Source of the DNA: an uncultured Collinsella sp.
GTDB taxonomy: Bacteria; Actinomycetota; Coriobacteriia; Coriobacteriales; Coriobacteriaceae
Assembly: GCA_902494555.1 (NCBI GenBank)
Contig: CABUTR010000028.1
Coordinates: 1 to 20,244, forward strand
Direction: 5' to 3'
DNA: 20,244 nucleotides
A program made the translations under genes and the position numbers. Below are positions 7,440 to 13,962 of this stretch, piece after piece. The notes beneath the pieces are model-generated. The model saw nothing but the letters and a program-made list of their open reading frames with translations, ran no database searches and was not told where the DNA came from. How positions within the stretch are numbered: the first letter of the stretch is position 1; each line of letters starts with the position of its first letter.

Positions 7440-8654
7440 TTAGCAGGTCGGATACTCGCCTTCCCAGACGATGCGGCGATACTGGTCGGGGTCCGTGTCA
7501 CCTTCCGTGGAGAAGCAGAGCACGGAGCTCGTCTTGTCCAGGCCGATGAGCTCCTTGAGCTCGGCGTACTCGGGATCGAGCATGAGGGTCTCGACCAGGC
7601 CGGTGGTCACAGCGCCGGACTCGCCGGAGATGACGCGCGGGTCGCCCTTCTCGGGAGCACCCAGGGTGCGCATGCCGCGAGCGGTGACCCAGTCGGGGCA
7701 GGACACGAAGGCGGTGGTGTGGTTGCGCAGGATATCCCAACCCAGGATGTTGGGCTCGCCACAGCACAGGCCGGCCATGATGGAGGGCATGTCGCCGTCC
7801 ACGATGCGCGGGTCGCCGTCGCCGGCGGCAGCGCCCTTGTACAGGCAGGCGGCAGGAGCGCACTCGACCACGACGAAGGTGGGCGGGTTATCGGGATACA
7901 GGTTAGTGAAGTAGCCCACCACGGCGCCGGCCAGCGAGCCCACGCCAGCCTGGACAAAGACGTGCGTCGGGCGGTTGATGGCCATCTCACGCAGCTGCTC
8001 GGCTGCCTCGGAAGCCATGGTGCCGTAGCCCTCCATGATCCAAGACGGGATCTTCTCGTAGCCCTCCCAGGCGGTGTCCTGAACGATAACGCCGCGCTCG
8101 CAGGCGTCAGCCTCGGCGGCGGCCATGCGCACGCACTCGTCGTAGTTGACCTCCTCGATGGTCACCGTGGCGCCCTCGGCGGCGATGTTATCGAAGCGGG
8201 GCTTGGTGGAACCCTTGGGCATGTGCACGACGGCCTTCTGGCCCAGCTTGTTGGCAGCCCATGCCACGCCGCGACCATGGTTGCCGTCGGTGGCGGTAAA
8301 GAAGGTAGCCTGGCCAAAGTCCTTGGCAAGCTGATCGGAGGTCAGGTAATCGAAAGTGCACTCGGCAACGTCCTTGCCGGTCTCGTCGGCAATGTAGTTG
8401 GCCATGGCAAACGAACCGCCCAGGACCTTAAAGGCGTTGAGGCCAAAGCGATAGCTCTCGTCCTTAACGCACAGGTTGGACAGGCCCAGGCGCGCGGCCT
8501 GGCCGTCCAGGCGGGCAAGCGGAGTGACGGTATATTGAGGGAACGACTGGTGGAAGGCGCGGGCCTTCTTCACGTGGTCGAGGCTCATGATTCCCAAGTG
8601 CTTGTCATCGCTCTTGGGCATCGTGTTGCCCGCCCACTGGATCTTATCGGCCAT
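7440..8654 (-). CDS. ygeX: Diaminopropionate ammonia-lyase
   Basis: This 404-residue protein is a fold-type II PLP enzyme closely matching YgeX (DpaL). The PLP lysine is in GLNAFKVLGG (K76) and a family motif ATDGNHGRGV lies at 121-130; length fits the E. coli enzyme of about 400 residues. It converts 2,3-diaminopropionate to pyruvate and two ammonia molecules in the cytoplasm, which gives the cluster a carbon and nitrogen outlet. The start at 8654 has AAGGAG eight bases upstream. It is the first gene of the ygeX-ygeY-ygeW series and is divergent from the regulator at 8932. Two identical palindromes in the shared upstream region suggest that regulator controls it. A weak GC-rich imperfect hairpin lies just after the stop (about 7414-7434) without a T-run. 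Confidence 0.93.
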   Translation of the reverse strand: MADKIQWAGNTMPKSDDKHLGIMSLDHVKKARAFHQSFPQYTVTPLARLDGQAARLGLSNLCVKDESYRFGLNAFKVLGGSFAMANYIADETGKDVAECTFDYLTSDQLAKDFGQATFFTATDGNHGRGVAWAANKLGQKAVVHMPKGSTKPRFDNIAAEGATVTIEEVNYDECVRMAAAEADACERGVIVQDTAWEGYEKIPSWIMEGYGTMASEAAEQLREMAINRPTHVFVQAGVGSLAGAVVGYFTNLYPDNPPTFVVVECAPAACLYKGAAAGDGDPRIVDGDMPSIMAGLCCGEPNILGWDILRNHTTAFVSCPDWVTARGMRTLGAPEKGDPRVISGESGAVTTGLVETLMLDPEYAELKELIGLDKTSSVLCFSTEGDTDPDQYRRIVWEGEYPTC

Positions 8655-8746
8655 ACGGTGAACTCCTTAAGTCCTCTCTTGCCGGCCCCCGCATACGCGT
8701 TTCAGCCCATTCCCATTCATGCGACTGAACTTTTATGTGGAAGCCA

Positions 8747-8761
8747 AACAAAAAGTTTGTT
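8747..8761. promoter_or_regulatory. Candidate operator 1 upstream of ygeX
   Basis: AACAAA-AAG-TTTGTT is a perfect 6+6 palindrome with a 3-base centre. It is repeated at 8798-8812 with centres 51 bp apart, close to five helical turns. It would lie at the transcription start if TAGAAC (minus strand, 8773-8768, with an extended TG) is the ygeX -10. It probably binds the divergent regulator. Confidence 0.6.
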
Positions 8762-8767
8762 AGCACT

Positions 8768-8796
8768 GTTCTATCACACTTTTTGATTGGAAAACC
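8768..8796 (-). promoter_or_regulatory. Possible ygeX promoter between the two operators
   Basis: On the minus strand TGATAGAAC gives an extended -10 (TG, one base, TAGAAC at 8773-8768). The matching -35 position (about 8796-8791, GGTTTT) is poor. The predicted start near 8761 leaves a leader of roughly 107 bases to ygeX. The two AACAAA-N3-TTTGTT sites bracket this promoter, which supports regulation, but the promoter itself is weakly supported. Confidence 0.3.
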
Positions 8797-8797
8797 T

Positions 8798-8812
8798 AAC
8801 AAATTGTTTGTT
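8798..8812. promoter_or_regulatory. Candidate operator 2 upstream of ygeX
   Basis: AACAAA-TTG-TTTGTT has the same half-sites and spacing as the palindrome at 8747-8761; only the 3-base centre differs. A looser inverted repeat TTGTT-N7-AACAA follows at 8866-8882, nearer the regulator start. Identical half-sites in one 277-base intergenic region argue for a real binding site. Confidence 0.6.
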
Positions 8813-8931
8813 GCCGTAATCGGTACCTTTTCGCCGCCGAACGGTCACGTAACGCAGCGACGCTTTTGTTATTTGCGAACAAGTGGGGTTTATGGCAAAG
8901 TGTGCCCAAACTAATTTTTAGGAAGGCACCC

Positions 8932-9585
8932 ATGACCCCCGCACAGATTGAGTTTTACAAGCGCCTTGCACACGGCCTGGCGCTCCAATTTGGCCCCAAC
9001 TGCGAAGTCGTCGTCCACGACCTGGAAACCGAGGACGTGGACCACTCCATCGCAGTGATCGAAAACGGCCACGTCAGCGGGCGCAAACTGGGTGACGGCC
9101 CCAGCCATATTGTGTTTGAGTCCATGCACGAGGGCACCACCGACGTGCACGACCGCGAGCCATACCTCACCAAAACCACCGATGGCAAGCTGCTCAAATC
9201 CTCGACCATCTTTATCCGCAACGACGAGGGCAAGCCCGTCGGCATTTTGGGCATTAACTTTGACATTACGCTCATGAAGGCTTTTGAGCGCTCGCTCGAT
9301 GCCTTTACCGGCACCGGCGCCACGGGCTACACCGAGCCCGAGCCCATTACCAAGAACATCGGCGACCTGCTCGAGGACCTGCTGCACGAGTGCGAGCAGT
9401 TTGTGGGCAAGCCCGCGGCGCTCATGACCAAAGACGAGCGCATTCGTGCCATTGGCTACCTCGACCGTCGCGGCGCCTTCCTCATTTCCAAGTCGAGCGA
9501 ACGCGCCTGCGAGTTCTTTGGCATCTCCAAGTACAGCTTCTATAGCTACCTCAATGAGGCCAAGGCGGCAGCAGGCGACAAGTAG
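8932..9585 (+). CDS. YheO-like PAS / DauR-type helix-turn-helix transcriptional regulator
   Basis: This 217-residue protein has an N-terminal YheO-like PAS domain (about residues 8-118, including VVVHDLE, HIVFESM and GILGINFDIT) and a C-terminal HTH of the DauR type (about 165-213, GAFLISKSSERACEFFGISK). DauR-like proteins sense a small molecule and control catabolic genes, such as D-arginine use in Pseudomonas. The effector here is unknown; diaminopropionate or another pathway intermediate is a natural guess. The frame opens at 8866, but ATG 8932 is chosen because GGAAGG lies just upstream and the domain begins directly after it. It is divergent from ygeX and shares an intergenic region with two palindromes, the usual layout for a local regulator. 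Confidence 0.85.
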   Translation: MTPAQIEFYKRLAHGLALQFGPNCEVVVHDLETEDVDHSIAVIENGHVSGRKLGDGPSHIVFESMHEGTTDVHDREPYLTKTTDGKLLKSSTIFIRNDEGKPVGILGINFDITLMKAFERSLDAFTGTGATGYTEPEPITKNIGDLLEDLLHECEQFVGKPAALMTKDERIRAIGYLDRRGAFLISKSSERACEFFGISKYSFYSYLNEAKAAAGDK

Positions 9586-9587
9586 GC

Positions 9588-9624
9588 ACTCGCCTGGATT
9601 GCCCCTCCCCTTTTGGGCGCGAGT
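9588..9624 (+). terminator. Weak hairpin after the regulator
   Basis: ACTCGC (9588-9593) pairs with GCGAGT (9619-9624), and GCCC (9601-9604) with GGGC (9615-9618), giving an interrupted stem just after the stop codon. No T-run follows, so termination here is uncertain. Confidence 0.3.
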
Positions 9625-9668
9625 TCTGGAAAGCATGAATCCAAGACCGAGCCGCTTGGAAAGTTCAA

Positions 9669-9674
9669 TATAAT
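9669..9674 (+). promoter_or_regulatory. -10 box for the membrane protein gene
   Basis: A perfect TATAAT lies 34 bases upstream of the ATG at 9709. No recognisable -35 is seen at 16-18 bases spacing, so the promoter may be weak or activator-dependent. Confidence 0.4.
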
Positions 9675-9708
9675 CGATGTCATTAGTATTTCGAAAGGGT
9701 GGAACAGA

Positions 9709-10695
9709 ATGGCGTTGAGCAAGGCATCATGCACCGGTCGCGGATTGATTCCGGCAATTGGTGGACATGTGCACCGCATGTTCGATGAGGGTGAAGACGA
9801 CCTGTTTTCGCTGAGCCTTGACGACGTGATGGATGATCGCCCGTGGACCGCCGACGAACTCATGGGCGGTGGGGCTCGCCCGTCAAGCCCCAATCCCGCA
9901 CTTGCGCCTAAGCCCGCATCTGCGCCGACTCCTGCGCAGCCGCCTGTTTCGACGCCCGCGTCTACGCCCGCACCCATTTCGGCGCCCACGCCCACTCCCC
10001 GCCCCGCAAGCGACCCGTCCGAGACGGCGGCATTTCTCGCTGCGGCGACGCGGAGCAAATCGGCCGACAGCACCGTTATGTACAGCGCCCAGCAGTTGCC
10101 CGTTCCTGCGGCACGCAAGTCTCCGGTCACAAGGCTCGATGAGCCCGTTGCCCATCAGGTTGCCTACGATTCCTGGGCTGCAGCCGATCTGGATGAGACC
10201 TCTACCGGCATGCCGGCGCTCGACGTTCCAGTTAACCCGCTTTTTGCCGCCAACACGAGCGCCGCGGACTATGAGGGCGGTGCGGCATATTCCGATTATT
10301 CCGATGGCTATGCTGGCACCGATCGCATCGAGACCGAGGATTATGGCACCGCATCGAGCGATTATCTCAACGATCCGTACGCTGCCACGCCTGCACCGGA
10401 ATATGACCCGGAGGCCGCGTCCGCGCCGGCGTATACCAAAAGCACGGGCGAAGAGCGCTTCGCCGATTATTACGCCGAGGAAAAGGCGCTGCGTTTCTCG
10501 GAATTTCCGCAAGCAGTCAAGGTTGCCTTTATCGCCATTGTCATTGCCCTGCTCGGTGTCATTGCGTTTGAGGGATTCCGGCTGTTCTCCGGCCCCACCC
10601 AAGCGGAGTCGGAGACCCAGCAAAAAGAGGACGATAACGAGTATCTGGACATCAACACCCTCAAGGGCGACCCCAACGACGGAGACGACGAGTAG
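9709..10695 (+). CDS. Pro/Ala-rich single-pass membrane protein of unknown function
   Basis: I do not recognise this 328-residue protein. Residues 1-55 are mixed and acidic (DEGEDDLFSLSLDDVMDD). Residues 58-103 are a low-complexity Pro/Ala/Thr/Ser region with alternating prolines. A long acidic, Tyr- and Asp-rich stretch follows to about 265 (SDYSDGYAGTDRIETEDYG). One hydrophobic segment at about 272-290 (VAFIAIVIALLGVIAFEGF) is followed by a short acidic tail ending DGDDE. There is no signal peptide, so the N-terminus is likely cytoplasmic with the tail outside. The frame opens earlier at 9613, but ATG 9709 has AAAGGGTGG upstream and a TATAAT before it. It looks like a disordered, membrane-anchored scaffold, perhaps for cell envelope or division; that is only a guess. 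It is not evidently linked to the purine genes. Confidence 0.7.
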   Translation: MALSKASCTGRGLIPAIGGHVHRMFDEGEDDLFSLSLDDVMDDRPWTADELMGGGARPSSPNPALAPKPASAPTPAQPPVSTPASTPAPISAPTPTPRPASDPSETAAFLAAATRSKSADSTVMYSAQQLPVPAARKSPVTRLDEPVAHQVAYDSWAAADLDETSTGMPALDVPVNPLFAANTSAADYEGGAAYSDYSDGYAGTDRIETEDYGTASSDYLNDPYAATPAPEYDPEAASAPAYTKSTGEERFADYYAEEKALRFSEFPQAVKVAFIAIVIALLGVIAFEGFRLFSGPTQAESETQQKEDDNEYLDINTLKGDPNDGDDE

Positions 10696-10728
10696 CGAGG
10701 GCTGAAGGCGGCCGCAGGATCCCGCATC

Positions 10729-10754
10729 CAGCACCGGCTTCTAAGTGCTGTTTT
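10729..10754 (+). terminator. Terminator after the membrane protein gene
   Basis: CAGCAC (10729-10734) and GTGCTG (10745-10750) form a 6-bp stem with a 10-base loop, followed directly by TTTT. It is 33 bases after the stop codon. Position and T-run fit a modest intrinsic terminator. Confidence 0.55.
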
Positions 10755-10766
10755 GTCATCCAGCTA

Positions 10767-10898
10767 CACTTTTCCGGATAATTTGCCTATCGAATTTGAC
10801 ACTTTTCCGAAGTTTTAAGGTGCCTATTTCGACGCTTTTCCGTACTTTTACACGGCTGATTTCGACACTTTTCCGGATGAAAGCCGAATAATCACTTG
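10767..10898. repeat. Four direct repeats at exact 33-bp period
   Basis: The core CACTTTTCCG occurs at 10767, 10800 and 10866, and as CGCTTTTCCG at 10833, each start exactly 33 bp from the last. Copies 2-4 are preceded by TTTGA or TTTCGA, so the conserved unit is about TTTCGACACTTTTCCG with a divergent spacer. The array fills much of the 398-base gap between genes. It could be a protein-binding array phased on one DNA face (33 bp is about three turns), or the multi-repeat end of a decayed insertion sequence (the IS21 family has such ends). No transposase remains nearby. Confidence 0.75.
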
Positions 10899-10905
10899 GG
10901 AAACC

Positions 10906-10939
10906 AGCGCCATCCGCACGTCATTTCGCGGATGGCGCT
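10906..10939. terminator. 12-bp perfect hairpin downstream of the 33-bp repeats
   Basis: AGCGCCATCCGC (10906-10917) and GCGGATGGCGCT (10928-10939) are perfect inverse copies with a 10-base loop. On the plus strand it is followed by TGATTTCTG, only partly T-rich. It could terminate plus-strand transcription entering from the left, insulating the gene at 11094. Confidence 0.5.
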
Positions 10940-10964
10940 TGATTTCTGTCCGTACACGTTGATA

Positions 10965-11090
10965 GACTCCATCGTGCCTGCAAGGAGCGGGCGCGTTTTA
11001 TCTAGAGTCGGGGTAGAGAGTTGGCTCCACGATCCCGACGCCAACCGGCCAAGAGGCACGGTGGCCCTGCCAACATCGATGAAAGGAGTC
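10965..11090 (+). promoter_or_regulatory. Possible structured leader sequestering the ribosome binding site of the 11094 gene
   Basis: GACTCCATCG (10965-10974) can pair with CGAT plus GGAGTC (11077-11090, four bulged bases GAAA), which covers the AAAGGAG site. Inside, GTCGGG (11007-11012) pairs with CCCGAC (11034-11039), and GTTGGC (11020-11025) can pair with either of two GCCAAC copies (11040-11045 or 11069-11074). GGCC at 11047 can pair with GGCC at 11063. The mutually exclusive pairings resemble a switch, but I do not recognise a known riboswitch class, and no covariation data are available. Confidence 0.3.
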
Positions 11091-11093
11091 CGT

Positions 11094-11516
11094 ATGGACA
11101 ATTTCTCCGTGCGCAGCGAGCGCAACTTCCACAACCTGGTCGTCAAACCGAATCACATGCATCTTCTGGATAAGCCAAATGGCTACGCCTCGGCCATGAT
11201 CAAGAGCAGCCTCTCCCACCAGATGCGCTTTACGGTGCAGGTGCTCGAGGAAGAACTCTGCGCCGCCGGCAGCCCGCATGTGCTGCAGATCAAGCTACTC
11301 GGAGATGACTCGCGCGAGCCGTCTAGCTGGAAGCTCTTTGCCGACGGCGCGTGCGTTGCGGACGGCTCGGGCGCCTTTGCCCGCGAGTGCTTCTGCGAGG
11401 GAGCCGAGGTGTTCCTGGACCTGTGTCGAGATGCCGTACGCGCGGCCGAACTGCGTCAGTGGAGCCAAAGGGAGTACGAGCTGCTGAGTGCAGCGCGCGG
11501 GATTGCGGGGGCGTAG
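11094..11516 (+). CDS. Hypothetical protein, 140 residues
   Basis: I do not recognise this protein. It has 140 residues, begins MDNFSVRSERNFHNLVVKPN, and has no transmembrane segment or signal peptide. The N-terminal half is basic with several His residues. The middle (MRFTVQVLEEELC, HVLQIKLLG, SWKLFADGACV) suggests alternating strands, and the C-terminal third (EVFLDLCRDAVRAAELRQWS) a helix. It has four cysteines without a metal-site pattern. The open frame extends upstream to 10896, but ATG 11094 is favoured by AAAGGAG five bases upstream. It is preceded by a repeat array, a hairpin and a possibly structured leader, and is convergent with the exonuclease (21-base gap). It is probably a cytosolic lineage-specific protein. 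Confidence 0.7.
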   Translation: MDNFSVRSERNFHNLVVKPNHMHLLDKPNGYASAMIKSSLSHQMRFTVQVLEEELCAAGSPHVLQIKLLGDDSREPSSWKLFADGACVADGSGAFARECFCEGAEVFLDLCRDAVRAAELRQWSQREYELLSAARGIAGA

Positions 11517-11537
11517 GCAGACAGACCAGACAGCTCG

Positions 11538-12359
11538 TCATACTGGTTGACGCTTCGATTCAAACAGCAGGGCGGAGTCGCGCTTACAGCGCTGCCATGC
11601 CAAACCGAATGGCGTTCTCAAAAGGCCTACCCCCTCCGCCTTCAGCTTCAGCAGCAGATCGCTCAGCTCGGGGCATTTGCTGGAGAGGCGCGTCTGGGCT
11701 CGCTCGCCCATCCCCCATCGCTGGCGGATCTCCTGGGCACGCGGGCTCACGCGGTAGTCCCCGTCCATCACCTGCCTGAGCAGCCTGGCGGTCACGCGCG
11801 CATCGACTAGAGCGCTGTGGGCGTGACCCGTTGACTCGTCAAACTTGATGCCAAACCACGTTGCCGCGTCACTCAAAGAGACGCACCCGTGGCTGCCCAC
11901 GTCCATGATCGAGGTGTAAAACGCCTGCAGGTCGGCCCAGTCCGTAGGAAATGCGGCAAGGTCGACATGCTTTGCCTGGCACTCGGTCATAAGCTGTCGA
12001 TGATCCGTCCCGCTCCAGCAAACTATCTGGGCGGAGTAGCGACCGACCCAATCGCCGAGCCTTTTGATCACCACGTAGAGCGGATCGACCATCGCGGTGT
12101 CCACGGCCGATATCCCTGTGAGCTCGCGGACGGGGAGCGCAACGCCCTCGGTAAATTCCGTCTGCACAAACTGCGAGAACTCGCCCATAACGTTGCCGTG
12201 GTAATCGAGCTTGACGGCGCCGACCTCGATAATCTCATTGCACAGTCCACGGCGCTGACGCTGCTTTGGCACCGGCGCAAACTCAAAGTCCAGCACGATC
12301 TGGCGCGCAAAGTTCGTCGTATCGGCAGCCGAGACACCCGGCATCTTTTCAGCTGACAC
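11538..12359 (-). CDS. DEDDh-type 3'-5' exonuclease (DnaQ/RNase T fold)
   Basis: This 273-residue protein has the complete DEDDh catalytic set: D24 and E26 in LDFEF, D119 in SGTDHRQLM, and H181 and D186 in HAHSALVDA. This places it with DnaQ-like 3'-5' exonucleases acting on DNA or RNA; the substrate is not predictable. About 70 residues beyond the fold form a basic C-terminal tail. The frame is open to 12470, but I choose GTG 12359 because GGAGAAAGG lies eight bases upstream; an ATG at 12344 is a second option with a poor ribosome binding site. It is 97 bases downstream of the ATPase on the same strand, so co-transcription is possible but the gap is long. It is convergent with the 140-residue gene. 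Confidence 0.8.
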   Translation of the reverse strand: MSAEKMPGVSAADTTNFARQIVLDFEFAPVPKQRQRRGLCNEIIEVGAVKLDYHGNVMGEFSQFVQTEFTEGVALPVRELTGISAVDTAMVDPLYVVIKRLGDWVGRYSAQIVCWSGTDHRQLMTECQAKHVDLAAFPTDWADLQAFYTSIMDVGSHGCVSLSDAATWFGIKFDESTGHAHSALVDARVTARLLRQVMDGDYRVSPRAQEIRQRWGMGERAQTRLSSKCPELSDLLLKLKAEGVGLLRTPFGLAWQRCKRDSALLFESKRQPV

Positions 12360-12456
12360 GGTTAGGGCCTTTCTCCGTTGCCTGCCGCTCGTTTCTCGAA
12401 CGGCTTCGTCGCAGTAAGCGTAACCGCCTGTGCAGACACAAACACAGGGTGGCCCC

Positions 12457-13836
12457 TCACATCTCGGCAAACGAGATCAGCTTGACGTCTCCCCTACTCT
12501 CCGCGGCATCCCGACATCCCTGCGTAAAGCCGCTTTTTGAGAAAAGCGCATAGCTTTTTCGTTGCCGTCTAAAGAGCTCGCTTCGATGAACGAGCTTTTG
12601 CAGCACGTCTTCGCCCGCCGGTTCATTGCGCCATTTGCACTCCGCAAACAGTGCAGTGCCCTCGCCATCGTCAACAATCAAGTCGATTTCTTCCTGCGTA
12701 TGCGTGCGATTATCCGTCCCCCACCAGCGCCCGACGCTCGCCGGAACCACATCGAGCTGGCCCGCGCGCGCGAGTTCGTACACGTATTGTTTGCATATAA
12801 GCTCAAAGACCGTACCCATGTAATCCGATATGTGCGGCTCAATGCGCTTATACGCCATCTCGGCCATATCGTTTTGAATCAGCCCGATGTTCTGCGGAAC
12901 AAACTTGTACCAGAACCTAAACATCTGGTCGCTCAGTAGATACACGGCCCGCTTATTGCTCGTCTCGTTTAGGGGCAGCTCGCGCTCGACAATCCCAAGC
13001 GACGCCAGCTTATCCACATAGCTCTTTACGTTGCTCGCGGGGATTCCCGTAGAGCTCGCAATCTCCGAGATCTTCGAGCGCCCCTGAGCAATTGCTTGCA
13101 CGATCGCATCATATTGCTCGGGATTGCGGCACTCTTGCATTAGCAGGTTACTCGGCTCCTCAAAGAGATAGCCCGTAGGAGTAAGAAAAAGACGTTTGAT
13201 GTTGTCCTTGAGCGGTGCGGCAGGATCGACTTTCTCGATATATGCGGGAATGCCGCCCGTCATGCCATAGCAAACCGCAGCGTCTTCGCGACTCATGCTC
13301 TGCCACAGGCCGAGGGTCGTCGTAAAATCGAGCGGCATGATCTTAAACTGGGCCGTACGCCTACCGTATAGTGGGCTCTCGTAGCCCAACACCTGTTCCT
13401 CCATAAACGAAAGAGACGAGCCGCATAGAATCAGCATGAGCCTGGTCTCTTTGTACAGGTGATCAATCTTGTCTTGCAGCAACGAACTGATCTCGGGATT
13501 CGATTGGGCGAGATAGGGATACTCGTCAATCACGACAATCAAACGTTCCGTGCGAGCCATGGTGGCCAATGCATCGAACGCCTCGTCAAAGCTACGAAAC
13601 GACACGCCTGCAGCACCAACCGAGCCTGCAAGTATCGCCTGGCTAAAGCCGTGCAGGTTTGCCTCTGCATTGGTGCGACGAGCTTGAAAGTAAATAGCCT
13701 TCTTGCCTTGGATGAACTCCGTGATAAGGCGCGTTTTACCCACGCGACGACGGCCGTAAATCACAGGCATTTCAAATGAGCCCGTGCCATACAGTCGATT
13801 GAGCTCGGACATTTCCGCTGTTCTTCCGATAAACAT
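12457..13836 (-). CDS. AAA+ ATPase with C-terminal DUF234 / nuclease-like domain
   Basis: This 459-residue protein has a Walker A GRRRVGKT (28-35, K34) and Walker B LIVVIDEYPYL in an ATPase_2 type domain, then a winged-helix region (SKISEIASSTGIPASNVKSY) and a C-terminal DUF234 region. The end carries EEIDLIVDD followed by LFAECKWRN, an E/D...ECK pattern typical of PD-(D/E)XK nucleases. Such ATPases occur in archaea and anaerobic bacteria in variable copy number, and their function is largely unknown; DNA binding or cleavage is plausible. The start at 13836 has GGAAGG eight bases upstream. Directly before that lies a perfect 25-bp inverted repeat with a TATAAT. The gene splits the purine cluster and is likely an accessory insertion. 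Confidence 0.85.
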   Translation of the reverse strand: MFIGRTAEMSELNRLYGTGSFEMPVIYGRRRVGKTRLITEFIQGKKAIYFQARRTNAEANLHGFSQAILAGSVGAAGVSFRSFDEAFDALATMARTERLIVVIDEYPYLAQSNPEISSLLQDKIDHLYKETRLMLILCGSSLSFMEEQVLGYESPLYGRRTAQFKIMPLDFTTTLGLWQSMSREDAAVCYGMTGGIPAYIEKVDPAAPLKDNIKRLFLTPTGYLFEEPSNLLMQECRNPEQYDAIVQAIAQGRSKISEIASSTGIPASNVKSYVDKLASLGIVERELPLNETSNKRAVYLLSDQMFRFWYKFVPQNIGLIQNDMAEMAYKRIEPHISDYMGTVFELICKQYVYELARAGQLDVVPASVGRWWGTDNRTHTQEEIDLIVDDGEGTALFAECKWRNEPAGEDVLQKLVHRSELFRRQRKSYALFSKSGFTQGCRDAAESRGDVKLISFAEM

Positions 13837-13851
13837 AGGGCCATCCTTCCT

Positions 13852-13907
13852 TTACGTTATAGCTAGCTATATTATACCTTCCTATAATATAGCTAGCTAT
13901 AACGTAA
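13852..13907. repeat. Perfect 25-bp inverted repeat upstream of the ATPase gene
   Basis: Arms 13852-13876 and 13883-13907 are exact inverse copies (25 of 25) around a 6-base spacer CCTTCC. Each arm begins from the outside with TTACGTTATAGC and contains the internal palindrome ATAGCTAGCTAT. Each inner arm end reads TATAAT toward the opposite side, so the element carries a symmetric pair of -10 boxes, one (minus strand 13876-13871) facing the ATPase. The spacer on the minus strand (GGAAGG) copies the gene's ribosome binding site. The region is very AT-rich against its surroundings. Promoter, operator or recombination site are all possible. Confidence 0.85.
13871..13876 (-). promoter_or_regulatory. 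-10 box for the ATPase gene within the inverted repeat
   Basis: TATAAT reads on the minus strand 35 bases before the ATPase start codon. The -35 position falls inside the other arm and does not match TTGACA, so an activator, or repression by a protein bound to the repeat, is plausible. Confidence 0.4.
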
Positions 13908-13962
13908 TTCGACGACCGACGCACACAAAAGGGGGCAGTACACCACCGCACGTGGACCGCTC

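Noticed and set aside
10767..10898. CRISPR array
   Set aside because: Only about 10-16 bases are conserved per 33-bp period and there are four copies; spacers and repeats do not have CRISPR proportions and no cas gene is near.
12427..12448. CCTGTG/CACAGG inverted repeat between the ATPase and the exonuclease
   Set aside because: It has only 6 bp with a 10-base loop and no T-run; it is likely chance.
12360..12470. N-terminal extension of the exonuclease to ATG 12470
   Set aside because: The extension would overlap the ATPase stop region, is Cys-rich and unlike the family, and lacks a ribosome binding site; GTG 12359 has GGAGAAAGG at proper spacing.
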